NCBI GenBank assembly: GCA_021397835.1
Contig: JAJFZO010000747.1
Coordinates: forward strand, 1,552,501-1,616,500
DNA: 64,000 nt
Source: Moringa oleifera
Taxonomy: Eukaryota; Streptophyta; Magnoliopsida; Brassicales; Moringaceae
Reading direction: 5' to 3'
Below the pieces are notes generated by a model. That model was not told where the DNA came from, did no database searches, and worked only from the letters and a program-made list of their open reading frames with translations. How positions within the stretch are numbered: position 1 is the stretch's first letter; every line of letters begins with the position of its first letter. Positions 1 to 14,282 of this stretch are shown one piece after another. The position numbers and the translations under genes are program-made.

Positions 1-3000
1 ATAAAATTAACAATAAAAAATTTAATAATTTAAAAAAATTTAAACTTTAAATCTGACTTATAAATTAATATTTACTTACAATAAACTGAACATTTAAAAT
101 TATATTATTTAATTTTTATTAATATCAAAGCATTTATTTAATTTTTTTTCTTTTAGTTTCGAAATGTCACTCTCCTTTCCAAATGCTTGCTCCCCAAGCA
201 TAGAAATGTTGACACCCACATGGCTTAATTCACACTTTGATTTAATCTTCTTTATTTGTTGTAAAAGTTTTTGACTATTGGATTACGTCCTTTACCCATT
301 TTCCTATGGTTATGCATGACATTAATCAATCGGTCAAAACCCAAAATAATATTAATAAGATTAGGTCAGTGATTTGGTACATATCTTATCATATCACAAG
401 TGATACCTAATATGAAGAATTATAAACAAATAGATGATCTTGTTTGATTATCTCATTTGATTGTGTTGGCAATTACTTGCTCCTAGTCCCTTCTTTGACT
501 TTCAACATTTGTCAAACACAAAAATGAATAATTTTTATAAATTAAAAAATAATAATGATGATCAATATTTGATCATAATAGAATCGTTTTCATTATGTAT
601 CACATGTAAGTGTTAATAATTAATTTAAAATATATTTATGAAAAACACAAATGATTTTTAATGGATCTACAAGTCTTTGTGATAATAATATTATTACAAG
701 GTTGAATCACTTATTTTATTAATTTTTTTGTATTTTTACAACTTATTTATAAATATATAAAAATTAAATTTTTTATGTTTCTTGATAAAATGATTCAAGA
801 GCATTGTGAAATATAAAAACTTAGAATTATGTGTAATGCAAAATATATATATATGGATCATTAAATTAATTTAAAAAATTAAAAACATATAAGTAAAATA
901 TTATTCCTTAGGTAATATTAATACCTTTTATGAACTAAGTTGTGCTGAGTTTTTAAATAAATTTGACACATAATAATTTAATAAAATCAATAGTTGAGAT
1001 TATTTCTATTTAATTTTTTATTTTTTATGTTATCATTATAAAGTATAATAATATCCTTTAAACCTCACATCAAAAAACTCAAGAAATCAACAAAAAAAAT
1101 TGTTTTATCTCTTAAAAAATTAACTTATTTTATAAAATATCTTATTAAAACATGTCTTAAATTTGGTCTATTTCTTAAAATTATAAAAGCAAAGGACTGG
1201 TCACAAGTGATGCCTAATTATGGTTTGGGTACAATGAACCCATCAAAGTTTTGTCTTAAATTCTTCTTAGCTAAGACTTTGGTTAAAGAAAGAAAAAAAA
1301 AGTTACAAAATGTAGCTTTCCAAACCTTAGAGATTCTTTAATTTGGTGATATGAGACTAAGATGTTCATTTAATTTAATTGCACCCACATAATTAAAGAG
1401 CACACCAAGACAAAAAGTATAAGACCTTATCCCTCTCTCTTTTTTGACCATTTGAATTTTGGGGGTAGATTTTGAATTAATGGAAAGGAAAACAAAAAGG
1501 TAACATGTGAGGCAACCCTTACCAAGACAATACATCACTGTCCTTCATTTCTCTTTTCTATTTCTCTCTTTTTAATTTTCCTAGGAAACAAACAAGAGTC
1601 TCATGAATTTTCCACTCCCCTTTTTCCCCCTTTGCATTCAATGTTCATTGGGTTTGAAATTTCATTTTTGTTTGCTCTTCTATTTGTGTTCACACTTGTT
1701 TCCACTCCCCTTTTGGCATTTGTTTTATATAATATTATCTTAATTATTAATAATTATTAAAATTAAATGATATGGTATTTTAATCTTAAAACCATAATAT
1801 TACCCTAATTATTAATAACTATAGTCAAAGATTATTCTTATATGGTCTAGGGGAAGACTTTTCTTTCATAATTGGATCGTGGGTGAACAACAACATGTGG
1901 ACTGGACTATGAGTAACTCATGACATTTATTGTCAGTAGATAAGGCATCAAAGACTTTGGTCCTAACCTTAAAATTTTCAACCCACGTGATTTCCTTTTT
2001 TTAAAATAAATTTTTAAATTTAAATAAATCTTATATATCCATTTTGCATACCTAAATTAAAGTCCAAAAAAATCACATATAATTGCTCAATCAAAATAAT
2101 CAATTTTGTCTCTATTATATGTTAGTCACCATTCCGTCACATTTGGCTTCTTCCTCGTACAAAAGCTTGTCGGTCTATTTTATTTCAGTGAAGTTATCTT
2201 ATCTTTATTTTCATATTGATGAATTTATCTTAGTTTATATAAGATAATATTATTGGACATAAAAATAAGAAAAAGAAAAAGAGAATAATAATAGTTCGAA
2301 GCCCAAGAATTAAACATATGACCCATTGATATATTAGGGCCTATTGGACATTGAGCTTTAAAAGATTATCAATTGGGCCACAGGCCCATTACTAAAAACC
2401 CTTTCATGAATCGTAATTTTTCTGAAAATTTCATATTTAATTTATCGACATAAAAAGATGATATTTTGTTGACATAATTTATTCAATATTTAAACAGATA
2501 TTGTTACTTTGATATGTGACAATTTTAAAAATAAAAAATTATTTTTAATTTTTTATTTATTATGAAATATAAAAATATTATTAAATACTAAGGTATATAA
2601 AATTAAAAAATAACCAAACAATTCTATAGAATTTGATTTTTTTAATATAATATTGTTATATTCATTGAATTTTTTAATTTTACTGCATAAATCAAAAATT
2701 ACTTACAAAATTTTAAAATTAATAATAAAATTTTTTTAATGTATTAAAAAAAATTGAAATACAAACCTGACCTACAAAATTAAAGCTTATGATAAAGAAA
2801 TGTAATGAAACTTGGACCGCGGAAGAAAAGCTTATAGCCCTCTTAATTTACTCCACAAGTTTGGGGTATTAATTAAATAATCTTTATACTTATTATTTTT
2901 TGGGTTTTAATAATGGAGGATGCCCTTATCTCATCTCCCACTTATTAAAGAAAAAGAGGCAGAAGAGACAGACCACTTGATTTATATCCACAATAACCTT

Positions 3001-3790
3001 TTTTTTTTTTTTTTATGGCCATTCAGTATAAATACACACAACTTTTTATTGACTGACATTGAGAGTGATGCATAAAGTAAACCCTATCACATCTTCTCAC
3101 CTCTTAGTTTTAATTTATATTAATTTTTAATTAATATATATTTTAAAATTTATTATATAAATATAAAATTATAATTATAATTATTAATTAAATTAAATTA
3201 AATTATTACATATTAATAATTTTTAAAAAAATGGCATTGAGCAAATAAATAAATTGGAACAAATAGCATGTGATAAGATTTGTTAATGGGAATATCACAT
3301 GATTAGCACAGATCCCATTAAATTCATTTTAATTAAAAATTAAACACCCCCCTTAATCATTGCATTGGAGGTAGGGAGGTAGCCTCCAATCCAACTCCCA
3401 TTTTCTCAGGAAAGTGACAGAGGAAAACCCCAAAACAAGTTGATTGCAAGCTTGAAATCACATGCCTCCCCAAAAGTCAACACTGAATTGAGTATAGGAA
3501 ACTTGCTAGGTGATCTTTACAAATATAGATATGGATCAAAATTCATTATTGATTTAATTTGTGTTTATTTTTTTAAAAAATATGACAAATAATAATTTAA
3601 TAAAACAAATAATTAAAACTCCATTAATCCACAACTCAACTAGGGCTCTCATCTGATTTTCCCATCCTTATTTCATCCAAGAAAAAAAAACATAGAAAAC
3701 AGAACAAATTAAATCAGATTTTCAATGCTTACTTCACAGAGGGAAAAAAATACAAAAAAAAAAAAAGAATTGATCAAATGAATTCAGGTT
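1..3790. other. AT-rich intergenic region, no gene seen
   Basis: Long stretch of strongly AT-rich sequence with no ORF above about 66 codons and nothing resembling a conserved protein. Around 2290-2410 there is a less AT-rich patch with TGGGCC/GGCCCA-type motifs and an AAACCCT-like element, which resemble plant site II and telo-box promoter elements, but no gene follows. A T-run lies near 3000-3014. The last few hundred bases before 4047 probably hold the 3' UTR of the minus-strand gene that ends there. Confidence 0.6.
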
Positions 3791-4046
3791 AGCAAGCTTT
3801 TATTGGATGAACCATTTACAGAAAGCCAGGCCTCCTCCTTGGAGGAAAAGAATCATGGCCAAGAGAATTAAAACAAATATTACATAGACATCATCTTTTA
3901 TCTATCCTTCTTTGACATAATTTTTTTTTTTTTACATTATCATAACAAAAATACACAAAAAGAAGGAGATAATCAGACAATAGTTCCTACTCGGTATCAG
4001 TTTCTTCAACTTCGACAAGAGCTGCCAATCATGTCCAGAAGAATGC

Positions 4047-7000
4047 CTAGAGGAGAAGGCAAGTCTCCGGCTGGTGCTGCTGCTGCTTGAGCTGTTGCTT
4101 GGCTTGCTGCTGGGACCAGTAGGCATGAGCCGTGAGGACCCTGTCCAGCAGCTCCTGGGGGACAGGCTCTCCCCTCCTTTGCTGCGGGGATATTCTTGCC
4201 GTGTGCACCAGTGTTTTCCACTTATCCTACACCAAAAATCCAATCAGAACCAGAATCAGAATCAAAACAAAAACCATTTTTGACAGATACCCCTCAACAA
4301 GATTACAAAGAACAACTCATCTTCCTTTTCCACTTTGCCATCTGGATAGCCAAAAGCAGCCAGAAAGATCGTACCAGACATACAAATATGGAGTGGGGAT
4401 AATGTCATATGGCACAGAATACAGAATCAATGGTATGAAGGTCAAAAGTCTTCGGGAATTAGAATTCGAAGAGATTCCTTGTCGGAGAGTGGTAATTTTG
4501 CAGATAAAGCTGACATTGTTTAATAAAAACCACAAAGGGAATCTAATAGTTTACCCGCATACAAGAAAGAAACTATTAGGCAACAGGATTAAACAAAAGG
4601 GAACTATCCCCTCGAGACCAGAGCCAGCAAGTGGGTTTATTTTAAACTTTTAGCACTAGATTTATAATGCAATTGTCAGTAAGCAATCATACCAACCTCA
4701 TCAAAGTAGAAAATTTATAAGATCCAATTAATTTTAAAATAAACAATATTATCATAGATTTATACCAAAAATATGACAGGCCATGAGTTACCTTCAAATC
4801 CACATAAGTCCGATGCTTTGCATTATCAAAAGCTCGCAGTTTAACATCACGCCACCTACAGAGTAAAAAAATCATCAATAAAAAATTATGCGAGCAGCTG
4901 TTTCTTTTTTTGTTTGGCATAATATGTACCTTCCAGTCCCAAGTTTCTCAACGGCTTGAACCAAGGCTTCAACTTCAGCCACAGAGAAGGGTCGACGAAT
5001 TCGGCGCTGGGCAACCTCAGACCTCTTGGATTTTCGGTGCACTGGAACAATGGCCAGTGCATCGTTCATGGCTGGAATGGGAACCAGGGCTCTGGAATCC
5101 ATTGTGCTTTTGCCAGCCAACCTGTCAATTGGAGATGGTGCAGAATCATGATCACTTTCAATTAAGATGCCAGCATTAGCTCCATGAGGCTCTGAGAAAG
5201 CATGGCAAGCGCCCTGCTGAACTGCCACAGGGGCAGGAGGGTACCTGGGTAAAACGAAGTTAACTCATTAGCTGACCAAGAACAAATCCCAAGAGCTCAA
5301 ACTCAGTGTCCAACAATGCTTTGATTCATATGTAGCTCGTGATGTGTCACTTACCTGGATAGAGGTTGAGGGGTACCATAAGGAAGCAGAGATGGAGATT
5401 CTTCAGGGCGCAAAGTGGGGGCAGTTTGCGAGGGATTTGGCTCCAGGCAGAAACCCAAAGCATCTGAGTGATTATCCTGGGAGATTCCAGTCTGAAGAAG
5501 AGTTTTGTTGTCATCCCTGACCTTTCTTCCTTGAAGAAGTACACCAACATGTAAGCCACCTCCTAGTATGGCAGTAACGGCTTCCATGACTGTCCTCTAC
5601 AGAACAAACACATACCATTAGAATAAAGACCAGTGACCCATTTGGCCAATAGCGAGACCTTGCAACATTCTACCAATGCACATGAGGAAGATTACCATAC
5701 CTTCAAGGAACCAACGGTCGCAGTTTCTGGGATTTCAATGAATAGCTCAGGCACCCTTAAAGACTTGATCCTGAGTTTCACTGAGTAAAAGGAAATTCAC
5801 TTTCGTGTAAGAACCTCATTGAATGTCAGACGCCAATTAAATCAAAAGAGAACATATGAATCACTCCTTCAAAGGCTCTCATACCGTGAGACTCCCTGGA
5901 TTGGAACGATGAGTGTTGAGCTGGAACTGAAGATGATCCTCCAGTGGCTGCAAAACAATATCTAACTATTTAGCCAAAGACCGCATCTGGTAGCGAAAGA
6001 CCAAATATGGTAACCAAAAACAAGGAAACCATTGATGAAAAGCACGAAAAGACCTCCAAGCATCCTTGGACATGAAGAGGAATCATCTCCATTGATGCCC
6101 TTCTCAGGTGAATCAGAAATCGCCTCACTACTAATACCTCCATCAGAATTTGACACTGAGAAGCAATGGAAAAACTTCCTTTTCTTGAAAGGATAATTCC
6201 TTTCAGACCTCAAACGTTTGTAAGAAGTTTTCCTATTGCAGTAAGCAGGCTTAAAATCCACATCTGTAAGCAACAACAAATTCATCTAAGAAAATTGAAT
6301 CACTGAATTCAACATCACTGTCATAGTAGTGGACAAACTCAGAGTAAGCAAAGATATAGGCTATAACGGAGCCACCTACCAGTGGTAGAAGGTGTCTCAT
6401 CCTTCAATTTTGGAGCCACTTTCCAATATTTAGAAGCCAATATTTTTCTTATTCTTCTGTCTCCAATACGCGGTGCTGACCTAAATGATTTTTTTGTGGT
6501 GCTACGGTGAGTGCACCCAGAGGAGTTTTCATCATCATCTTTACTAACTATCTTTACATAATCCTGACTTGCAGGATAAGAACTTTGGGGAATGGAGTCC
6601 CCACAGACAGGGGCCTTCATACTACTATCTAAACTCACTAAAGCAGGAGATTTCCCATCCCATACCATTGGATCCCCTAAACTGCACGCATCAGACCCAT
6701 ATAACACTTTCACAGCATCATGCGGCTCATCTTTCATAATTACTTTAGCATCATCATCTGGTTTATTACAAGCACCAGATTCAACGTATGCAGATGGCCC
6801 CACCTCTACCTTGCTATCAAAACTTCCTAGCTCGTTCTTGGTCTTGCCATTCACCAAGTTCTGGGTGTCAAGCCTGTCCGAGCAATCAGAAGTAGTTATC
6901 ACAGAGGTAAATCCCAAATGGACATCAGTCTGAGGACTAGGAGATTCCCTGTAAGTATGGTTTTGATGAGCATGTGAAACAGTCTCACAAGCAAAGTATC

Positions 7001-7413
7001 TCCTATCACAGCTTCCTTGATCACAAGTTTCTAACTTTACCAGTTTATCTTCACCCTGCCATTCTTTCTTTACAATATTTTTTACAACTGCACATTGATC
7101 TTTATCAGTTGACATATTACTGGAAGTTGGAGAGCTTTCTTTCTCTTGCAATAACTTCCCAGCTACGGTGGCCAATAGGTCAAATGCACACATTTGATTG
7201 TCTTCAACTTTCTTCTTAAACGAGCTCCTCCTCTAAAGAAAGTAGCAATTACATCATTTATATCGATCGGCACCAAGGAAGCATGGAGGCAAGTAAATGA
7301 ATCAGAAACAAAACAATGAAGCAACATATTACCCTAGCAGATCTGGTTGCTCGGGGAGTGGCGGGGACCTGATAGCCATTAAATCCATACTCCAACCTTC
7401 TCTGCAACACCAT
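4047..7413 (-). CDS. TRP: Telomere repeat-binding protein (TRP/TRFL family, Myb-like telobox domain)
   Basis: Nine coding exons on the complement: 7333-7413, 6380-7232, 6054-6263, 5885-5947, 5701-5780, 5355-5596, 4930-5244, 4792-4855 and 4047-4226. Together they give 2088 nt (695 aa), and every junction keeps frame. The start is fixed by an in-frame TGA two codons upstream of the ATG at 7413. The N-terminus carries the family's conserved opening, with a TPRATRSARRR patch and CAFDLLATVAGKLL. A ubiquitin-like fold runs from about residue 403 to 500 (VKLRIKSLRVPELF to DALGFCLEP). The C-terminal single Myb repeat, about 590-650, contains RRPFSVAEVEALV, LGTGRWRDVK and the telobox signature VDLKDKWKT, split by the last intron. 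The protein ends in a Gln-rich tail. Family members bind duplex TTTAGGG telomeric repeats in the nucleus. Family assignment is firm; which paralogue (TRP1-5/TRFL) is not. Confidence 0.93.
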
Positions 7414-9330
7414 ATCTCAGATATCATTCCAAGATGGACACATCACACAGAAAGCACCAGTAATGTTGGATATGTTTTATGAAAAATGTCCACCTCACAG
7501 TCTGCTTATGCTCACGAACAAATTAAAACCCTGGGAAATGATGAACTGAAGCTATCAATCTGATGACTCAATTGATTGCACAACTAGAAACATAATCACT
7601 ATGTATAGAAATAGCAACTCTTTGTTTATTAATTAAACTCGCCAATCAGAAGATGGATACCAAGCAGAAAAGCAACAATAGGCAAAAACAAATTCATTCA
7701 AAGATGCACAGCAAGAAACATGTAGCAAAAAGGATTCTGCAAGAATTAGCTAATGAGATCTGAAAAGCAATCTATAAATGAAAAACCATAAAGTTGCATC
7801 AGATAACATCGATTCCTATAAGGTCCTAAATTGTTGATGCATACTACAAACCAATAAGAAAAGCACTAAAAGACATAATTCCGGATCAGTGGTTCTCGAA
7901 CTTTCCATCAGAATTATGCCCTCCTTTCTTCTTTTAAAACCCCAATTCAACGCAACAAACTCAACCTTCTCCACAATTGTCAATAACCCAAAAAAGAAAA
8001 GTATTCAAGAGTAATGACTACGTCTCTAACTTCCATCAGATCCCCATGATCTAACGAAAAACAGACATTCATAGAAAACCCAGAAAAAACAAATAAGATA
8101 AGCTATAAAAACATAAAATGGAGTGAACAATTACAGACTTCACAAAAAGGCAAAGAGGTGAAACGTTTGTGCAGGGTCATAAGGAAAGGAAACAAAATTA
8201 TCCAAAATTCAAAACTGAAACAACTGCTAACAATTAAGCCTCACAAATCTCTTTCTACAGTCTGTCTTAACTTCAGATATGCATATCAAAATTGCCATTC
8301 CTGGGCAAGAGAAACAACACATAAATATATAAAGAAGAAAAACCTTAAACCACCACAAAACCCTGATGTGGAAAAGGATCCAAGCAAGGAATCCAGACAA
8401 CCAGTTCAGGCATCAAAGCAGAGATATTAGGTCCAATTAAGATATATTTGACATAAATTTTCAAAAACGGATCTCAGAGAACACGAGAGAAAGTTACAAC
8501 CAAAATTATGTATCAAGAGAATAAATTTTGATAGTTTTCTTCCAATTCAGAGAAATTGAGATTCAGAGGAAAAAGGTTCAATCTTTTGGCTTAAATATGT
8601 TGTAGACGAACAAATCATCATTCGAAATCTCAGATCGAATCCATCAAAACCAGAATTGTGCATGAAATACCAAATCTAGAAGGAATTTACAGGAAAACAA
8701 CGAATTTCAGGCAAAACAAAAAGCCCATATCAGGACCAGATATGATAAAGACAAAAAATGAAAACTTGTGACCCATACAGCAGTTCTGGTCCTGAATTTC
8801 CATGAAAAATCACCTTTCCCTCCCTTTCCCAATCAATTCTTTGCAATAAAACGCAGTGCTGAACCAAAACCCCTTCTTAATAACAAAACCCACCCAGAAA
8901 ACCAAACCTTTTGACCAATTGAAGGAAGAAAACCCCAAGACAGCCTGATTTTCTCACCTCCAGACAATGATTTTCTCGCCCAAATCTAGAATCTTTTGTC
9001 CACGAGAAAAAAATGCATTTCTGGCGAATTTTCAGGCAAATGTAAGATCGGAGAAGAACAATTACAAGCAGAGGAACCAACTTCTCTAGCTCATCGCACA
9101 ACAATTCCCCCCATCTCCTATCCCATATTTTCCTAATAAAATGAAAGAAAAAAAAAAGTTGTTTCAAACGCTACCCATTTTAAATTTCTGCCTCTCAAAA
9201 AACAAAATTAAAATCCCTCTCTCTCCCCTTCCCTGATCGCCAAAACCCTCTGAAAACCACCCAACCTTCGCTTAAACCCCAGCTCTTATACCATTGACCC
9301 CTCTTACCGGACCTATCGGTAATCTCTTGG
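7414..9330 (-). other. Probable 5' UTR and UTR intron(s) of the TRP gene
   Basis: About 1.9 kb upstream of the TRP start codon with no coding exon I can support. The sequence is less AT-rich than the flanking intergenic DNA, and the CT-rich tract near 9210-9235 (GA-rich on the minus strand) looks like a plant leader. I infer a leader interrupted by at least one intron, as is common in this family, but I could not place its splice sites or the transcription start. Confidence 0.4.
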
Positions 9331-10318
9331 GTGCTTACCGTCTACACCAGGTGACTGGCAAACCTCCTGAAGACCGGTTCCTTCCAATTGGGTGACCCAT
9401 CAGTGTTCCTCAAGTCCCTCCTGATCTCGACAAGTGGACAAACGTTTCATCCTGTGGCTCTATCTCCCCTCAAGTTCGAAAATAACGTTGGGTCACAGAG
9501 AATTTCGGTTTTTCCTTTTCTTTATTATTTATTATCATGAAGTTCATTTCTCTATTTTTCTTTTTTTTTTTAATTTCCATAAATGGGTCTTTCAGTCCAT
9601 CCTCATATAAAGTTGCCGGGTCAGCTACAGTCACCAACCCCACCTGTAATTGTGAAAGTTCCCAATGTTTTTTTATAAATACAATTTAATTTATTAATTT
9701 ATGAAGACTAAAAATATAAAAATACGTATTTAACTAAATTATGGTTAAATGTTATAAAAATTTTATGTTATCAAATTAATAAAATAATAAATTCAACTTT
9801 AAAATATCATTTTGGATCTGGATTCATTCAAAAATTTAAAAATTAAAAATTTTATATAATAAATTTTGATTTAAAAATTTTTAAATATGTAAAAAATATT
9901 TAAATCATCATCACAATAAAATTTCAAAATTTTTTAAGAACCAAAAATATTTTTTATAATATTTCTATATCAAAAATTTTTAAAATTTATATAATCTTTA
10001 AAATATAAAATATGTCTAGATTATTTTCAAAATATTTTAGTAATAAAAATATCTTTAATTTCATAAAATTACTTGAATTAAAGTTGAATTTCATATAAAA
10101 TTTGATTTATATTTTTAAATATTAAAATTAATTTGATAACACATTATACAATTTAAAGTTTATAAAACTTTTGTTTTTAAATTATAATTTTTAAATAATT
10201 AATTAAAAAATAAAGTGGGTAAATTTTTTTTGAATAATTTTGGAAATTATGTTAAAAAAAGAAACTTGGCTAACGTGACAAGTACCATTTCCATGCGCCA
10301 TGGTATAGCCAACCGACT

Positions 10319-10345
10319 ATTTACCGCGCGGTAAATCTGACGTCA
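10319..10345. promoter_or_regulatory. Perfect 18-bp palindrome with CGCG core next to a TGACGTCA element
   Basis: Positions 10319-10336 (ATTTACCGCGCGGTAAAT) are identical to their own reverse complement. The centre contains CCGCGC, which matches the VCGCGB core known for CAMTA factors. One base further on, 10338-10345 is TGACGTCA, itself a perfect palindrome and a classic bZIP (TGA/CRE-type) site. Two adjacent palindromes in otherwise AT-rich DNA suggest a transcription-factor platform. Function is inferred only. Confidence 0.45.
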
Positions 10346-10377
10346 TAAAGAGGGGAAGTTACCGACAGTTAAATTGT

Positions 10378-10383
10378 CACGTG
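10378..10383. promoter_or_regulatory. G-box CACGTG
   Basis: Canonical CACGTG in the context TGTCACGTGCAT, in the ACGT-rich island. G-boxes bind bZIP and bHLH factors. Confidence 0.4.
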
Positions 10384-10970
10384 CATAACAGATCTAAGAC
10401 CGAACAGGTTCCGAATATTCTATTATTTTATTATTTATTTATTTATTTCTTTAAAAATAAGGTTACGTAACTCTCATGAGATGGCAAAGATCCCACCAGA
10501 TCTACAGAAAGCCTGGAGGAGGGTATATTAGTCAAGTCACGTTATGTATTGTATGATGCCACGTAGGATAATAATTTAAATTTTTAAGTTTTGTTTACTT
10601 GAGAAAGAGAGGGTTCCTATTGGTCGCTTTTTGATCAGTATTATCTGGACATCGTGTCATTTCTTTTTCTTTTTAAAAAAATAATAAAATGAGAATGAGA
10701 TGGGACAGGGCAGTGTTTAATAGCGACGGCGTAGGGGGGAATCTCCGTTGGGGATAACGTTGACGGAGGGATAACGTGGCAGGCAAAGAGCGAAGATAGG
10801 TAACGGCGTTAAGATCTGGGATAAGGGGTGTGGGGATCGAAGTGGACCGGGAGGAGTGGTGGGCCCCATGGAGTATTATCGAAGAAGCCGTCAATACAAT
10901 GTAGTTTTAATAACCTTTTTAAAAAACAAAGAGAAGGCTTGGGTTTTTAATTGTGACGGTTACGGGATGG

Positions 10971-11069
10971 ACACGTGTCGGTGAGCACGAGAAGAGGGGT
11001 TGGCCATAGGGGAGTGGATTTCAAGTTTCTTACAAAGGGAGGAACGTGTGGATCCTCCGGACACGTGGC
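10971..11069. promoter_or_regulatory. Paired G-box/ABRE elements
   Basis: ACACGTGT at 10971-10978 and ACACGTGGC at 11061-11069, with an AACGTGTG half-type element between them near 11043. ACACGTGGC is a textbook ABRE. Two such sites 90 bp apart are the usual arrangement for ABA- or light-responsive promoters. The target gene is unknown; TRP (minus, start 7413) is the nearest. Confidence 0.4.
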
Positions 11070-14000
11070 TGAATACGAATGGCTCTCTATTTACCCATTA
11101 GCCTTTCTATTCGGTCAGCGATTCTTCAGTGAGCGGTAGTTGCGTTCACTAAATCTAGACCGTCAATTTTAAGAACCAATGACTATCACCATGATAATCA
11201 TAATAATATGCGTGGCTAGTCAATTGAACCACAAATGAGGGGGAAAAAAAGAATATTATTAAATTATTCAATATATATTATTTTCATGACTCATTTCATT
11301 ATATCAAAAATTCAATCAAATCACACTAAAAAACTAATAATAAGAGATAAATTTTGTAATAATAAATATAAATTTACAACCGTGATCAATATTCTTTATT
11401 CATCTGAACTTTTTAAAAAATTATAAAAAATAATGATTTTTAAAATAATATTTTAAAATTTTTATTTTTATTTATTTTTAATATTAAGATTTATATCATA
11501 AATTAAAAAATTATAATATATGATTATGACAGGTAATTAATGTAACATAAATAATTGGGATTGACGTATTAAAATGGGAAATGGGTGTTGAAGTTGAAGC
11601 ATGAGGAAGGCAGGAGACAGAACTAACATGCAATGCCTAAGTGGACGGACAGCTAATGCAAGGAAGAGAAAGGGGGCTTTGGTAATAACCCAACAGTGCT
11701 CAGTTTTGTTGTTTCTGTCTGCTCATACGTGGGTTGTCATGCACGCCCGCCTGCCTGCCTCACCCAAAGTTTAAAATCCCACCCACTACCTATCTGTCTC
11801 TTTACGGAAACAAACAGAACCGTTTCTATCCTATGATTCTCAGGTACGATTTAAAATTTAAAATTTTCAGTTTATTTAATTTGTGTCAATTTTTTAAATA
11901 AATAAAATAATATTTTTATAATTTAAGGTAAAAATCTTATAATATATTTATTTTATATTATTAATTAAATTTTATATTCACACATAAATTAAATTTTTAT
12001 TTATTAATTTACTTTAAATATTATTAAAATTTTAAAAATTTAAAGATATTTAAATTAAAAATTTTATATAACAAATTTTAACTTAAAAATATTCACAAAT
12101 ATAGAAACATATTCAACTTACAGTCATAAAAAGTTTTATAATTTTTTTAATACTAAAAATATATTTTTCAAAATTTCATAACATCAAATTTTGTTTAAAA
12201 TAATATAATTACTTAAAAAATTATAAAATTTTTTATGACAGTAATTTAAATATTTTTAAAAAATTAAAGTTAAAATTATTTATATAAAATTTTTAATTTA
12301 AATACTCATAATTTTAAAATTTTTTGATAAAATTAATTTAAATGAAGTTATAATTTAAGATTGAATTTTTTTTTAATATAAAAATTTAATTGATAAATAT
12401 CAAAATGATGTATATCATATCAAAAGTTGATTTGTCAAAATACATTTAAATAATACATTTTTTAAAAAATAGTTTAGTTTTATTTTAAATTAAAATTTAT
12501 AAAAAATTATATTTATTTAAAAATTATATTTTTATAAAATATAATATAAAATTTTTACTTAAAATTTTTGTTAATATTAATAGTTTTACGCATGTAAATA
12601 ATACACGTATCATTTTTTATGTAATTATCTTAATATTATTGTACATATTATTAAAATAAAAAATTATTTTAATTATTTTTTAAAATATTTATATTTTAAA
12701 TATTTTTATTAAGTTTGATGTGAAAAATATTTTATTTATTTTAATTATATTTAAAAAATTTAAATAATTACATTCATATGATTAATGTTAATAAAAAATC
12801 GTAAATAAAAATTTTATATTAAAAATTAAATAAATATATAAAATTCAAATTTAAAACAGTGAGTAGAATGCAATCAAATTAATCTAAAATTTTATTTGAT
12901 TGGTGCTTTTAACGAGGGTTTGTGTGTAAATAATGGAAAGTACAGGGGTAAAACAGGGAATTGATGAATTTGTTTGTTTCAAGACTGAAAGTTCTCTCCC
13001 AAGAAAGCTGGAAGAAGGTGGCACTTTAAATGCTCAATTCAAGAAATCTGGCAACAGCGGTTTCTTGCGTGACTCTATAGCATTACTAGAGTAGTTTTCT
13101 TTTTTTTTTTTAACATTATTAATTAAAAAGTAAATAAATAAATAATATAAATTTCTTTCTCTTAATTTATAATTAGATAAAAATCTCAGAGCTTTCTTTA
13201 ATCATCCATCGTACTGAGGATATTTAAGTAATTTTTATTTGTGTTAATTGCAGCCTTGCAGGCGTGCTTACTAAATCCCAATTTCCTTATGCTGACATGG
13301 AGCAATCTGATTGGTGAACTGTAGGAAAGTGCACGTTATCTAACCGTACCAAAAGGCAACATCTAAATCCTATCTGCATCTGGGTTGTTAAGGAAATGAG
13401 AGAGTCTGAAGTTTAAGGAAGTCGCCAAGATTTCTTGACGTATAAGGGACAATCATAACCCATTTCACCAAATTCTTTTAATTTTAATTAATATAAAGGA
13501 AGTTGGTGCGATCCATGGATGAGAAATCTAATTTTGTTGAATATTCTGTCCCGTAACACTTGTACGGATTAAGCAATAATTAAGAAAGTAAAGGTATTAA
13601 TATGAAATTATAAAAAATGGAGTAAAACCATAATACTAGATTATAGTTATTTCTAAAAGCAAAAGAATTCTGTAAAGAATAGTTTAGTGCATGCATGTCT
13701 TTGCTTGAAAACAACTGCTCTGGTGACGTCGAAAGAGTTTGATCAATACTCGTAAGTGCATGCTTTTGATGGAAAAAAACAACAGGAAGCTCGTTTTTTA
13801 TGTGCAAACTATGACATCCAACACGGAACAGAAAACAAACACTATTTATTCACGTAATTTACCAAATCTTAGATTTTTTATAAAAAATTATTTTTTAATT
13901 AAAAGAATCAATAAAAATCAGATCAACAGATAATTATAACAAAAATAATGCTTTAGCCCATGCCAAATTCCGGGCAACAGGAGTCAGACAGGAAATCTGG

Positions 14001-14282
14001 AAGGGAAACGATGCCATTCTCATATGCAGTTAACGGAATAAGCAACAATCAGTTGCATGCAGATGCAATTGATATGCAGCAAGGAAGGGAAAGAAAAAGG
14101 ACGAGTGATGAAAAATCTGAAACCAGTAAGGAACTAACTCGGAATTGATTAAAATAAGATTAGTGGAATATAGGATACAAATGCAAGTAGGCCAACAAAC
14201 AATATATCACTTCCCTGCAGAACACCAAAAAGTTTCTATTGACTAACTACAAGATCCAACAAAAATACATCAGAAGAAGTAC

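Larger units (their letters stand above)
9331..13958. other. Intergenic region with an ACGT-rich island at 10.27-11.07 kb
   Basis: No convincing gene. 9560-10250 and 11250-12900 are extremely AT-rich. Between them, 10260-11200 is more GC-balanced and holds many ACGT-core motifs and a perfect 18-bp palindrome (listed separately). 12900-13560 is moderately AT-rich with no recognisable feature. The island lies about 1-1.8 kb upstream of the minus-strand TRP gene's probable 5' end, so it could be part of its distal promoter. Confidence 0.55.

Noticed and set aside
4132..4653. 173-codon plus-strand ORF
   Set aside because: Antisense shadow of the TRP last exon and intron; the minus strand carries the conserved Myb domain.
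10673..10894. 73-codon minus-strand ORF in the ACGT-rich island
   Set aside because: Low-complexity Ser/Leu/Pro composition that follows from the local GC content; no conserved motif.
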